This document shows, piece by piece, positions 1 through 13,700 of a stretch of DNA of 64,000 nt. This stretch comes from Salminus brasiliensis. Lineage: Eukaryota; Chordata; Actinopteri; Characiformes; Bryconidae. Position numbers and translations under genes: made by a program. The stretch covers positions 41,229,970-41,293,969 of the forward strand of contig NC_132879.1 of the NCBI RefSeq assembly GCF_030463535.1, written 5' to 3'. How positions within the stretch are numbered: the stretch's first letter is position 1; each line of letters opens with the position of its first letter. A model generated the notes under the pieces. The model made no database searches. It was given only the letters and a program-made list of their open reading frames with translations, and was not told the origin of the DNA.

Positions 1-1362
1 ATATCCTTTGTTGGCGTTTTCTGTAAGTCTTCACAAGGTTGGCACACACTGTTGCTGGTATGTTGGCCTATTCCTCCATGCAGATCTCCTCTAGATCAGT
101 GATGTTTTGGGGCTGTCGACGGGCAACACAGACTTTCAACTCCCTTCAAAGGTTTTCTATGGGGTTAAGATCTGGAGACTGGCTAGGCCACTCCAGGACC
201 TTGAAATGCTTCTTACAAAGCCACTCCTTTGTTGCCCTGGCAGTGTGCTTGGGATCATTGTCATGTTGAAAAACCCAGCCACGTTTCATCTTCAATGCCC
301 TTGCTAATGGAAGGAAAATTCAAAATCTCAAAATACATGGGCCCATTTTTTCATGTACACGGACCAGTCGTCCTAGTCCCTTTGCAGAGAAACAGCCCCA
401 AAGCATGATGTTGCCACCCCCATGCTTCACAGTTGGTATGGTGTTCTTTGGAAGCAACTCAGCATTCACTCTCCTCCAAACACAACGAGTTGTGTTTGTA
501 CCAATTGTACCAGCTCTACTTTGGTTTCATCTGACCATAAGATACTCTTCTGATACTCTTCTGGAACTCTTCTGGAACTCTTCTGGAACATCCAAATGCT
601 CTCTAGCAAACTTCAGACGTGCCCGGATATGTACTGGCTTAAGCAGGGGAACACATCTGGCACTGCAAGATCTGAGTCCCTGGCGGCGTAGTGGGTTACT
701 GACGGTAGCCTTTGTAACGTTGGTCCCAGCTTTCTGCAGGTCATTCACTAGGTCCCCCCGTGTGGTTCTGGGATTTTTGCTCACCATTCTTGTGATTATT
801 TTGACCCCACGGGCTGAGATCTTGCGTGGAGCCCCTGATCGAGGGAGATTAGCAGTGGTCTTGTAGGTCTCCCATTTTCTGATTATTGCTCCCACAGTAG
901 ATTTCTTCACACCAAGCTGCTTGCCTATTGCAGATTCAGTCTTCCCAGCCTGGTGCAGGTCTACAATTTTGTTTCTGGTGTCCTTCAACAGCTCTTTGGT
1001 TTTCACCATAGTGGAGTTTGGAGTGTGACTGTTTGAGGTTGTGGGCAGGTGTCTTTTATACTGTTCAAACAGGTGCCATTAATACAGGTAATGAGTGGAG
1101 GACAGAGAAGCCTCTTAAGGAAGAAGTTACAGGTCTGTGACAGCCAGAAATCTTGCTTGTTTGTAGGCAACCAAATACTTATTTTCCACCATTATTTGCA
1201 AATAAATTCTTTAAAAATCAGACAATGTGATTTTCAGAATTTTTTATCATTTTGTCTCTCATAGTTGAGGTCTACCTATGATGTCAATTACAGGCCTCTC
1301 TATTTTTTTTAAGTGGGAGAACACAATTGGTGACTGACTAAATACTTTTTTTCCCCACTGTA
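1..1362 (-). mobile_element. Tc1-like DNA transposon, left part cut by window edge
   Basis: The right end is a Tc1-type terminus reading, on the minus strand, TACAGTGGGG followed by an A-rich run and GTATTTAGTCAG (plus-strand 1330-1362), abutting a TA dinucleotide. The transposase gene runs leftward from about 1009. Weakly conserved transposase C-terminal coding continues to base 1 in several frames, so the other terminus lies outside the window. Plus-strand 395-440 is the complement of the usual catalytic-core segment around 'VKHGGG', but frames are broken there. It sits in an lgr5 intron or downstream of the exons seen here, antisense to nothing obvious. Family assignment rests on termini and transposase similarity that I recognise. 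The exact subfamily is not determined. Confidence 0.9.
527..1009 (-). pseudogene. Tc1-like transposase, N-terminal DNA-binding part, broken
   Basis: A 160-residue open frame begins [19 protein letters not shown] and carries the two helix-turn-helix (paired-like) subdomains of Tc1 transposases, with '[18 protein letters not shown]' as the first recognition helix region and '[11 protein letters not shown]' before the catalytic core. After PEEFQKSS the frame leaves the family pattern, where a WSDE catalytic segment is expected. The cause is visible: an 11-base unit (actcttctgga) is repeated in tandem around 546-590, which shifts the frame. A complete Tc1 transposase is about 340 residues, so this copy is inactive. 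It is a fragment of the element covering 1-1362. Confidence 0.88.
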
Positions 1363-1391
1363 GTGTATGTAAACTTCTGGTTTCAGCTGTA
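1363..1391 (+). repeat. Terminus of a second, Sleeping Beauty-type Tc1 element
   Basis: The bases gtgtatgtaaacttctggtt and the following cagctgta closely match the terminal repeat of salmonid/Sleeping Beauty-type Tc1 elements. They begin directly where the Tc1 element at 1-1362 ends at TA. This suggests one transposon inserted into, or right beside, another. Only this end is seen in the window. Confidence 0.6.
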
Positions 1392-3500
1392 TCTACAAAT
1401 TCTTTTGACAATGAATTGATCTAAAAGGAAAGTAACAGATTTTCCTTAATCATAACAACATTCAAGTTCAAGATATCTAGTCCCATTAAATCCATGGAAA
1501 GATCATTCAAATATCAAAGGTAATCTCTCATCTCTTCATACAAGAGCAAAACTTTATATGTGTATATGCTAAAATCAGATACTAAGGGCATCCACTAACA
1601 GTTTGAAAGCTTCAGAATTTATAAAACTTTAGCCCTGCTATTAAATGAGACCTACATTGTCAAGAGAGAGGGGTTTCCAGTGAAGGCATGCTCAGGGATG
1701 GACTTAATGTTGTTGTTGTGAAAGCCCCTGGAAAGTATGAAGTAGACAAAAAGTTGATGGGGCTGGTGAAAATGAAGGTAGGATTGTCAGAGATTGTCAA
1801 AACAATTAACTACATATACTCACAACTCTTTTAGGGTCCTCAAAGTTCTGATAGCAACAGGGAACTCCTCCAGACTGTTGTAATTCAGATCTCTGTATAT
1901 CCAAGATACACTAATAATGAACTTTGCCAATACTGATTCAAGCCATGGTTAAATATTTGCTATTAATATTTTTGCAGTGGCTTACTAATAGTTTAAACTC
2001 TGAAATAACAACCTTGTGCAGTCTGAAAAAAAAATACCTAGTCTGCAGACATATTTTTGTTTGCACTGAATATAAGATTATAATGCATATTATGATGACA
2101 TTCATATAATCTAGTGCCAATCAGAAGAAAGGTGAGATGAATGTAATGTCTCACCTTTTGTAAGTGCTATGCTCCAGGACTATATTAAATATATTTTACA
2201 TAATATATGCCAGATATATCCTGCTTCTACACCCCCATAAAAATGTCCTGTTTTGCCTCTAAAATGCTTCCATGAGACAGCAACTACTGACTCCCTTTAT
2301 TGAGCTGAAACTCTTATCTACTTTATCTGAGAAGGAAGAAGAAACCAGAATGGTAAAAGAAGGATGGCGGCACAATGGAAGGAACTTGGAATGGCACTTT
2401 TGCTGCATGTTAATGAGAGGTCAACTCACAGAGTCTCCAGGCTCTGTAGCCCATCAAAGCTCTGTTTTCCCAGGGAGAGCACTCTGTTGTTATTGAGATG
2501 CCTGTGGAGGGAAGGCATAGAGAACAGTCAGATGTACCCAACTCTCTGCGCCTACCAAGCAGAAAGCTGATTGGCACAAAAAAGAAGATGAAGACAAAAA
2601 ATTAACAAAGGCTCAAGGCTTCTTCCCCCTTGCTTGTTCATTGTGTCCTATGCCACTGTAGACTAATTATAAATACCCCCTAGCTTTGCTTATTGCATGC
2701 ATATTAGCATGACTGTAAAGGATGTTAAGATCAAAGAGACGCAGTTCTGCTTTTGATTACGGACAGCTTCTTTCACTAGGCTTTCTCTCAGATTCAAAAG
2801 CCTGTTCACAACTACAGAGAAAACTTAAATAGTACCAATCATTTGTCCTTGAAATAATTTAAATAAAATGAATAGGATGTTCTACTGGAGGTTCAGCTGT
2901 CATTAAGGAATGACCTTTCCAAGCTGTACCTTTTGCCTTGTCCAAAAGAAGGGATGAAGACATAGGAAAAGAGGAATAATTATTTACAAATGAAAATCTG
3001 ACTAACAAGAAACCCAAGACAATTTGATTGAAATGTTATAGACTTATGGAAGGTTTCTGACTGTGAAACGTGGAGCAGCATAGAAAGTGGCTGTTCAAAA
3101 GTAGCAGTTCTTATTGGGTCTGCTTGGAGTCTGTTGTGATTGGCACAGAAGTAACTTCACTTTCAATGTTTCTAGTTAATTTAGAATTAACATCAAAATA
3201 AACTTAGCAATCATGAGAGATAAACAAGCAAGCTCAAAACAATCAGTTTTTGTAATTATGCTCTGTATAACTGCAAAAATCAAGGTTCAAAGTTTCTGAT
3301 ATCTATGCATAATATTGTGCTTCAACAAAATCACACTAATCAAAAAAGTATCTAAGCTTCTTACCATAGCTACCAACCACTGCACTGAGGAATGCACTTT
3401 GTACACTTTGTGCGAAGGCTGACCAGAGAAGCTTTCCATTTGTTTCCATTGTGCCCCTTTCTGTAAATAATCTCTCTGGCTTTACAAATGTTGCACTTAC

Positions 3501-6500
3501 AGGACCACCAGACTTGATAGATTAGCGAATGCCCGGTCTGGGATGTAGGTGATCTTGTTGAGAGCGAGTGTCATCGCCTGCAAGGAGGAGAGGGAACCCA
3601 GGGCATCAACAGGTACTTCTGTCAGAGCATTGTCATCTAGCCACAGGTGGCGCAAGGTAGACAGCCCATCAAAAGATTGCTGTGGCACCCTGAATATGTG
3701 ATTTGCATCTAAACGCCTGGGAAAACACACAAAAGTAAGTAACAGTTATTTTAAAAATGTGTATTTGTTGCTGATTGAAGAGTTTTCAAAAACATATTAA
3801 CATTATTTACATGTTAAAATGTTGTTCCAGGAAACTGTCCCTTTTTTATTTAGTTTAATCCAAAGATCAAAGATCAGTACCCCGAGCAGATATCCATGGA
3901 TTTGAGTGCATTATTGTGATTATACAGTGCTGCAGGTCTGATAGTACTTATAGTTATTTGCATTTTAGACAACAAAGACATAAAAGTTGATTAACAAGAA
4001 TGTTTACTTACATTTACATTTACATTTACGGCATTTAGCAGACGCTCTTATCCAGAGCGACTTACAAAGTGCTTTGCTATTTACCCAAGAAAAGCCTTAG
4101 CTAGTTAGAATAGACTAATAATTCAAAAGATACCTCTAAGCTTTAGACATTGCTAAACACAATACAATAAGGCGACCATAGAACTATTCATCCAAATACT
4201 CTCTGAAGAGGTGGGTCTTCAGTTTGCGCTTGAAGACAGCGAGCGACTCGGCCGTTCGGACACCCAGGGGCAGCTCATTCCACCACTTTGGTGCCAGGAC
4301 AGAAAAAAGCCTGGACGCTTGTCTTCTGCGCACATGCACAAAGAAAAACAGCTCTTATCTATAAGCAAGCTCTGTTGCATTTAAACACTGACAGTGTCAC
4401 ACAGCTTTCTCCACCTAATGGATTACTTTCTCTTTGTTCGTGTTTAGCTACCCTAACCGTGTTTTGATGAAAGACGTCTTCGTTCACAGTAGTGTTTTTG
4501 TTGAGGTGGAACATCTGAAATGAGTCGCCCATCAAAACATTCCAAATTTGGCTTTGTGGTTGGCACTTCTTCATGTTGCTTGTTGTTAGGATTGGGACAC
4601 AGTATTGGGACCATAACTATTACTTTTGGCTCTTTACACTTGGCACTGTTTTTTTTTTGTTTTATTTACTGTCCATTTCTAAATTACAGGCCAGTAAATG
4701 AGAAGAAACTGGCTTGGATGGTTAGGAACAATTCAAGAACTAATACAGCTAATATAGTGTTGTATATACAATAAAGAAAACTTTGTGTTGCACACCAGCT
4801 CACAGTGTTCTATTGTTAAGGATAAAAAAGGCATCTTAGCACAAATATCATTCTTCTGACACTGAACGCTCTTAACCAGTTACAATGATCTTAAACACTA
4901 AGATGATTTTATACAACTGGGTCCTGATTATTGTTATTATTATTACATTATTATTACTATTATCATTATTATGTTGTTTATTGTAGTATGTATAATGCAT
5001 AATGCCACAAGGCTCATATTGTCAATACCCTGCATAGTACCCAGCTCTTGACCCTACTGACCATCTTTGGGATGAGGATGTTCACATTGCAGTAAACACT
5101 GTGCAATGCTGTCATTTCTATGTGATAAAACAACCAGGCAAAGGAAAATTCATGCTTTTCTGAAGGCCAAAGAAAGTGCACCTAATAAAACTGACAACTA
5201 CATTTATGTTGTCTTAATTGCACAGTTTTTTATTTATTTATTTATTTATTTTTTTAATAACATTATTAATAATAATGTTAGATGAACACTGTATTGGCAG
5301 TGTTTGTGTAAACTGTAAATGTTATAGTATTCCCAGCCTTACGGGGATTATGTGATGTAGAAAATAAACAAGAGGAGCTCAAAATGAGCCTTTTTTTCTT
5401 TCTCTAAGGACATGCTTTCAACTAAAGGTTTGTTTCAGCTATAAAGGAATGCTGACATTATAAAGTGCTATCTTTTTAAATAGTCTGAAAAGCTTTAATT
5501 GATGGCAAAACGTTCACTGTGAAATTAGAAGAAACTAGATAGCCTATCTGTCCTGTGTAAATGCAGCTCGCCCCACTCACCTCAATTTGGCCATTGAGAA
5601 CATAGAGGTTGCTTCAAGAAAGAGAGTACTTTCTTCTCCCTGACAACTATTACCAAAGATGCCCAGAGCGACAAGATATTCAAACAATACCCACACTGTT
5701 CCTTTTGCCAGGCACTGGAGAGACGAAGAGTGTTGTATGGAACAATGCTTATGGATTAATGTGATCTTGGGCTGATATTTTGCATGTATTTGAGGAAGGA
5801 AAACGAGGAGAAAGAAATAAAATAGAGCAGATGGCTTCCAGCTTGAATTCAATGAAAGATAATCTCTGCTCAGCCTCTCTTACGAGCCCTCTGTCTGTCT
5901 TTTTTAAATTGATCAAAGTTGAGGCCTCGTGAGGACTGAATTGATTTGGAGAAGTCTAAGGGTTTGCTTCTCATATTGTGTGTCTTTCTCCTTAGTTACA
6001 TCCCCCCCACCCCCCCATCCACCTTCTGTTTCTTATGATAATTAATGGAGCCTTGGCACTAGGGGGGCTTAATCTGGTAAACCAAAACAAGAAGAGAGGA
6101 GAAAATAGAAAAAGAGAGTGCCCAAGAGACATTAAACTGTATGTGTGTACATGTGTACTCACAAGGACTGAAGGTTCCGCAGACTCTGAAAGGCCTCACT
6201 GGGGACCTCCTGAAGCTGGTTGTTTTGGAGCATTCTGTGTGAGAAAGTGTTAGAAGACACAAAGAGGCCAGGGAGGTTTAAGGAGAGAACTGTAACAGGA
6301 GACCGCATAAAAAGAGGCCACCATTTAGCCTCAGGATGATGATGGAAGATAGTAAAATCTAAGATGCGTTTACAGTCCACAATCAAATGCAGCACTTAAA
6401 ATTTCTTCTTATTTATTCTTATTATTTAGATAGCTCAATACAACTACTATAACAAGTGCTTTCTCCAAATTCAACAAAAAATGCCACGTTTAGTGACTAC

Positions 6501-9500
6501 TGCAGTCTTAGAATTATTCGACCACTGCGGTAGAATCCCTCCTATGAGTGCACACCTCTACTGAATCAAAAGAAAAAAAAGGTCAGCTCCAATCTGCCTA
6601 AAACCAGATAATTCTGTTCTGTGGAGCAATAAAAGAAAACTTGACCTTTTTGGGCCTATGGATCAGTGGTATGTATGGAGAAGGAAGAATAAAGCATGCG
6701 CTGAAAAGAACATCCACCCTACAGTGAAGCACCGTGGTGGTACTGTGAAGCCATGGGACTGCTTTGTTTCCTCTGGCACTGGAAACCTGCAGGATGAGGA
6801 GGGCAAGATGAATTCAATAAAGTGTAAGTAAATCCTAGGAGAAACGTCATGCTTCCTGTGAGCTGAAGTTTGGGCTACACTGGACCTTCCAACAAGACAA
6901 TGATCCCAAGTATACCTCAAAGTCCTGAAAGAGTGGTCATCACAGTCAACTTACCTGAACCTCAATGAAACTCTATGGTGGGATTTGAAGAAGGCCGTTG
7001 CAGAACACAAACACAAGAATATTAGTGAAACAGAGGCTATTGCCCATGAGGAAGGGGCTAGGATTTTTCGACAACACTGCCAGAAGCTGGTACATGGCCA
7101 TGCAACGTTTGCAGCAAAGTCATAACAAAAGGGTATTCTACTACTAAAGTACTAAAGACAACAAGAAAAGGCATGAAGGCTTTGAATAATTTAAAAACAT
7201 TGCAATTTGTTTTGAATTTGGAGAAACCACTTGGTATATTAGTTCTGTCTATTTATTTTTGCGAATAAACCTTATTTGCAATGAAGGTTAAACATTTGCA
7301 ACTGCACATACTGAAACTTAAAACAACATACACTAGCATACACTACCGTGTTACAAATATATGTAAATCCACTGTTTTTTTCTGTAACCAGTACCACATC
7401 ACAAGAAATTCAGTTAATAACAGTACTGTACAACAAGTGGGTAATACACATTGCTCACTAAAAACAAAACAGACAATTTTTTGTGTGAACCTCACTACTT
7501 CAAGCATCCTAATAATAACTGAACATTTGTTGGACTTCAGGCACAAATGCCTGACTCAAAAAAAAGTTACATGGAAAGATATTAACCCCTATAAAAATGC
7601 CATTCATAAACAATATTTTAGTTAATTTTATTTCTAAAGATTCCGACCTTTACCATATCTACTGTTTGCACAGAAATGAATGTGCTTTGCCTACTTTAAA
7701 TCAATTCCATAAGAATGGCATTTACACAGTCACTGTCAATAGAATGATCATAGTTTTGCTGATGTAATATTTTATTTAGAAAGCACATCAGGTAATTAGG
7801 TAATTAAGCAGCATTTAAAAACAAGCCTTCTTAAGAGACAAAGACAATACTGCAGTGCAAAAAGGGTCCACTCACAGTATTTTGAGACTGCTGAGACCAT
7901 CAAACGCTCCTTTAGGAATGTCCTTCAAATCATTTCCAGCTAATCGCCTGTGAAGAGAGCAAAAATATAATCTAAAATAGTTATAAATAGCTTCCGTTTC
8001 CACTGAAATAACATCAATTGTCAAAACATTCTCATCAAAGGTGCACATTTTAATGCCTGGCCCACAGTGCAGCTGGGGCTGCCTCCATTTATAAATCTTC
8101 ACAAATCATACTCAATTTACAAATCATACTCAGTCACTTGTTCCCACCTCTGCCCAATAATGTATAAGGAGGATTATACATGGAATTATAGCTGCTGCTA
8201 AATTTCAAAGCAAGAGTAGGGTATTTCTTAATCATCTTGATTCAAGAAAAGTTTTTTCTTATTTAATTTCAAACCTGCTCATAAGGCCCACAAGTTACAA
8301 CTCCTCATTCTTTTCAATAATATTTGGTCATTAAATTAATAAAATAATTCATTGCTGGAGGGTGATACTACTTTGCTTCATGGTGTCCCTCTGTATTAAA
8401 GCACAAAAAGGTGTTAAATTGGCTGAATCCCAAAAACAAGTTGCTCATTTCATTAAGCATATTTCACATGTTTTATTACCATATATTTATCTGGATATGT
8501 TTGTACTGAAAAAAAGCCTTTTGTATTGAAAATATGATATCATAATGAAGTCGAAAAGTTCAGTATCGTATTTGACCTCTTTGAGTCAATCAATTTCATT
8601 CTTGCCAGCTTGCACCAATGTTAAATTCAGAACCACCTCAAGAAACATGGCAGGAAAGAGGCCAAGGATCTGCAAGTACCCACTATGTCAAAGGGCCTGT
8701 TCTAACACGATAGTGCCATTTGTTGCAGAGAGGTGTTGTATCTCACCCCTTGTGGGGAAATCAGCAGGAGAGGACTGCTAATGAATGAAGACATAGATTC
8801 AGGACAGACAAAATGCAGCTAAAGAATTGGAACAGCACTTCCCCTCATGTTCTGAGGCTTCCAAGAAAGGTCATTTTGTGTCCACCAAAGAGGACAGTTT
8901 GCTCTGACCAGACATGAAATCACATTCACTACACCTGAGCACACTGGGAGAATTTTTTCTCTTTCTCTCTCTCTCAGCTTTGCTTTGCTCTTGGGGAACT
9001 CTTTGCTTCCCAGCTGTGGGCAAAGGGATCAGGCAGAAAAAAGACACAGCAACAACAGAAGCTAAGGCCAAACTAAGGCTTATGATTATTGATTACATCA
9101 GCAGATCAACTGACAAACGATCTTGTTCCATGCAACGTGCTTGGTCCTCTTTGTGGACTCTTTACTCTTGCACTCATACCCTAGCATGTCCCTTAGAAAA
9201 CTTCTGTGATCTCGAACTTATTGTTTTGTTAGATCTGAATTATTATGACCTGTACACAACCTAGCTTTTAGGTCCAGGGGCCAGGTCAGTACAAAATATA
9301 TACATTTGGCTGACTGTAACGCACTGATGAACACTACCATTCAACAGTTTTAAATCACCATGCTTTTAATAAACACATTATTATAGTCCATCATTTATCA
9401 TTTTACTTGCTGGAGATTGAGTTGAATTAGACATATCTTTAGAATCTTATTGAATCAAGAGTAAGGTATGTTAACATACACTGTATAAGTTATTATTGAA

Positions 9501-10630
9501 CATTCATATCATAGTTAGTTGTGACTGAAACTTATCAAGTAGTACTCTGCCACATACACACATTACCTAGCTGTGATGCCAGCGCTTACATTACAAAACC
9601 ACCAGCCATAACAAACCATTATAATTATGCTAGTAAGAGACAGCCAAAATAAATGATGAGTTGATGAAATCAAAAAGTAAAACACATCTATCTGTATAAC
9701 ACATCATGTTTTTGGGCTGTCTTGTACAGCTTTTTTAAGATCTTCCCACAGATTTTTAATGATGTTTAAGTGTTTTGGATCACTGCTCTGTGGTAGAAGT
9801 CAGCTTTCTTTTGGGTTTCTTTTCAGCTTCAGTTCCTCGACTGACTGTTTCACACTCGAGTTTCCTAGTATTCAGTGGAATCCATTCTTCTACTTACTCA
9901 TACAATGTTTCCAATCCAACTGGCTGCCACACAATCCCAAAAAACAGATCCACCCCCATGCTTAATCGGCAAGAGGTTATTTTCATTAAATACTGCTTCT
10001 TTTGTTCCAGCTGCAAAACACTTACAATGCAGAGCAAATGCAGTGGTCTGCACATTCGAGCTGCGATATAAACTCACTTCGACGACGGGCCTGTGAAACA
10101 TTTAAGCAGTGGTGTAGAGTCACTACGACAATAGGCCTGGGAAAGCATCCAACCAAGTCCTGTCAGCAGCAGGTACAAATCGTGATGTAGCAGTCACTCA
10201 GGCAGCCTAGGAAAACTCATAGTTATCATGTATAAACCCGCAGCCAGGTATTTTCAGAGACAATGGAGAGATAAACAATGCAAAACAGCACAAAAGTAAA
10301 ACAAACAACACATACTTTTGATCAACATGCTTACGCTTTGGGCAGGTACATAAAAAGGCGGGATTTAATGTTATTGACTGCAAATGTTATTGACGCATCC
10401 AGTCAAACCACAGAGTGGAACTGACACAAGGGAACGTTAACGTCAGCATGTAGCACTAACAAGTGTGACTGCTAGTTGAGATGAGGGCAAGTAGCATGTA
10501 CATTAGTTATGGCTTATTTAATGGCTAGCAAATCAACGTGATGGCTAATTATGATGTCCCTAAATTAAGTTTGCTCAAGTAAAGTTTGCGAAAGCCTGAG
10601 CTTCATTTCTGTTATCTTCATGACCATAAT

Positions 10631-10710
<80 letters not shown>

Positions 10711-13700
10711 CATGCACATACTCCTTTCACAGTGATGCATAAAATATCCCACAAAGAGGGTATAATATCAGATCGTGTGAGCGGAGCTTAAAATGACCCA
10801 ATGCAATACAGCACACATTCAGACTGCAATGAGTTGAGTCAACACTTCAACATAGTAAACAAAGGTACGGTAGCCAGTCTTGTGTCCTTATGTATGATAT
10901 TTAGGCCTAGTAATAAATGTCAATAATAATTATTATTTAATCTCTTTTTCAGAGAAACACACATTGTATGGACAACTTTTTGTGGATAGCTACATCATTA
11001 ATTTTTAAAAAGTACATTTTAAGATTAAAATAATTGAGATTTCAGCCCTACTTTGGACATTGACCTTTGTAATGAGGTCACAGGTACACCTGATAAGATT
11101 CCAAGCAGGTTGTGTTTGTGCAAGCAACACCACACAGTAGAGCAGGTGTGACACCACTGTATAACTTAAGACACTTAAAACAATGAAGACTTACACACAT
11201 ATCACAATTATTTGTAATTGCATTAAATTATTTCACAACAAAAATTTAATTTGACAAAAACTTAACTTAATTTTCAACTTAACTTGATTTTATGGCATTA
11301 AAGAAAATTCAAATGAGGTCCCAGCAACTTGTTCTGTAATAGTATAACTACTGCTAAAGTCAGCACATTTCTATATATTTAATTTGCTCATTGGCATTTT
11401 CCATGTTGATTTATAAGTAAGAGTGTCAATAATTGCATATATGGAACCTATAAAGTATGATATTTCACAATACAACAGTTTTTTGAAAGACAGAAATCAA
11501 AATGATTAAGATGTTTGTGTCCTCATAGGCACATTAATAAAAGCTATAGGCAAGTCAGCATGGTGTAGCACAATGTAGCACAGTGAAGTGCTTCTAAAAA
11601 CAGTGCTTATGAAGAATGTTCTCCTTTGGGTCATACAAATATTTTCTTACTCATTATTTTACTTTTAATATAAAAATATAATTGCATAATTTTGCATTGC
11701 ACTATATAGCCAACCATTTAAATGTGCCCCTTTTAAGACCACAGCCAGGTATGAATGTGTACTCACAGCTCCTCAAGAAAGTGAAGGTTGGAGAAAGCAT
11801 TGCTGGGCAGATGGCTTATGTTGTTCATACTAAGATCTCTGCAGATAGAGAGAGAGGGAGACAAAGGAAAAAACAGATAATAACTCAATCAACCCACAAA
11901 ACTTTTTTTACAGGATGTACAATCTCAACTGTGTCAATTTGGTGTGTGCAAACATGTTTTGTCTATACCATATATAGCTCACAATAGAATGCCTAAAATT
12001 GTTGAATATAAAAAGTATCAGCAGAAGGTTGCATAGGGTGAAGATAGATTAACACAGAACAGCCATAACATTAGGACCACCTTCCTAATATTGAGTAGCT
12101 TCCTCTTGTGACACCACAACAGATCTGATCATTTGAGGCGTGGACTCCACAGGACCTCTGAAAGCATCCTGTAGTATCTGATACCAAGACATCCTATAAG
12201 TTGTGAGGTGGGGCCTCCATAGATCAATGAGCCTAAGATGCCCATGACCCTGTGGCCGGTTCATTGGTTGTCTATTCTTGGACCACTTTTGGTAGGTACT
12301 GACCACTACATACCAGAAACCCCCCACATGAGATGTTCTGACCATCCAGCCATCACAGTTTGGTTCTTGTCAAACTGGCACAGATTCGTATGCTAGCCAG
12401 TTTTCCTGCTTTTACCTCATTACCTTATGTGGACACAATTAGATCAACAGGATACTGATCTCACATCAAAGGTGGTTGTGAAATGGATAAAGCAGGCTAA
12501 CATTACACTTTTGAAAGGGCCTTTCAAATAATACATTTAAATAATAAATATGTGGGTTTGTGCCAGAAAACCAACAAATGTAGTTGAATTCTGCAAGAAT
12601 TGTCAAATATACAACCAGAATACTTGTTAAGGGACATAATTTATAAAGTGTGACTTAGTATATACAATGTGGCCTCAAGTCAATATCATCATTAATTTAA
12701 CTTTTTACCTCAGTAATGAACAATTAAAACTAGCTGCTTCTAATTTAAAGTGTGCTTCACTATACATAACTGTGTTCTTATAAAAAAGAAGAACCTGTAA
12801 ACTGATATAAAATAATTTATTATGTTGAGATTAAGACATGACAAACACATTATTAATTTGTTATCCCAAGACCAAGACCAGGCTTGAGAACATAAACAAG
12901 ATTAATGACCAACTAATCACTTGCTCACTGAACCTACTATATACTATAACTGCTAAATACTGAGTAGCAGTTTAATTATTAGCTCAGCTTTTAATAGAGG
13001 TAAATAAAGAACCTTCTTCATGCTGCCTTTAACAAACCATCTACAGAAGCACTAAGAATGACAGTTACCACTAAGGCTTGCTGACACTGAGGTGTCTGCC
13101 AGGCTCCAAAAAAAGAAAACATCCACTGTTGCCCAAATTAAGTATGTAATTTGCTTTCCATCCACAACAGCTGCTTCTAAAGTCAATCTTATTATCTAAA
13201 AAAAGGTAATGCACTGTGTGTCTTAAAATCTTCTACTCTAAGGTCCAGCCCCATGGGTATTACTTCATAGATGACCTGTTGGTTGGAGATACTACTGCTG
13301 TATATAACAATGTAGACAACCTTTTGTAGACAAAAACAAGTGCATGAATGACAAAGAATAAATATATGCCACATGTTTTCTCACTCCAAACAATAAAGGG
13401 AAGGTTATTGAGAAGTACGCATTATTACATTACATTTTCACAATTAACCTTTTTTTTATTTTAATACGCAATTTTTGTGGCAATTTAAATGCTAGTTGTT
13501 GTTCTATTGGTAATAAAAATGACAAATTAACTCTAAGGCAGTGAGTAAGAGGATCTGCAATAACAGCAATGCTCCGCAGGAAACTAAACTGACTCTAATC
13601 AACATGCAATGGCTGCACTTAGAGGTAATTAGGTTTAATGTAGCAGAGAGGGAGCTGGTGTTGCTTGCAAGGATGGGGAAAGACTGGGTGAAGTTAGTAG

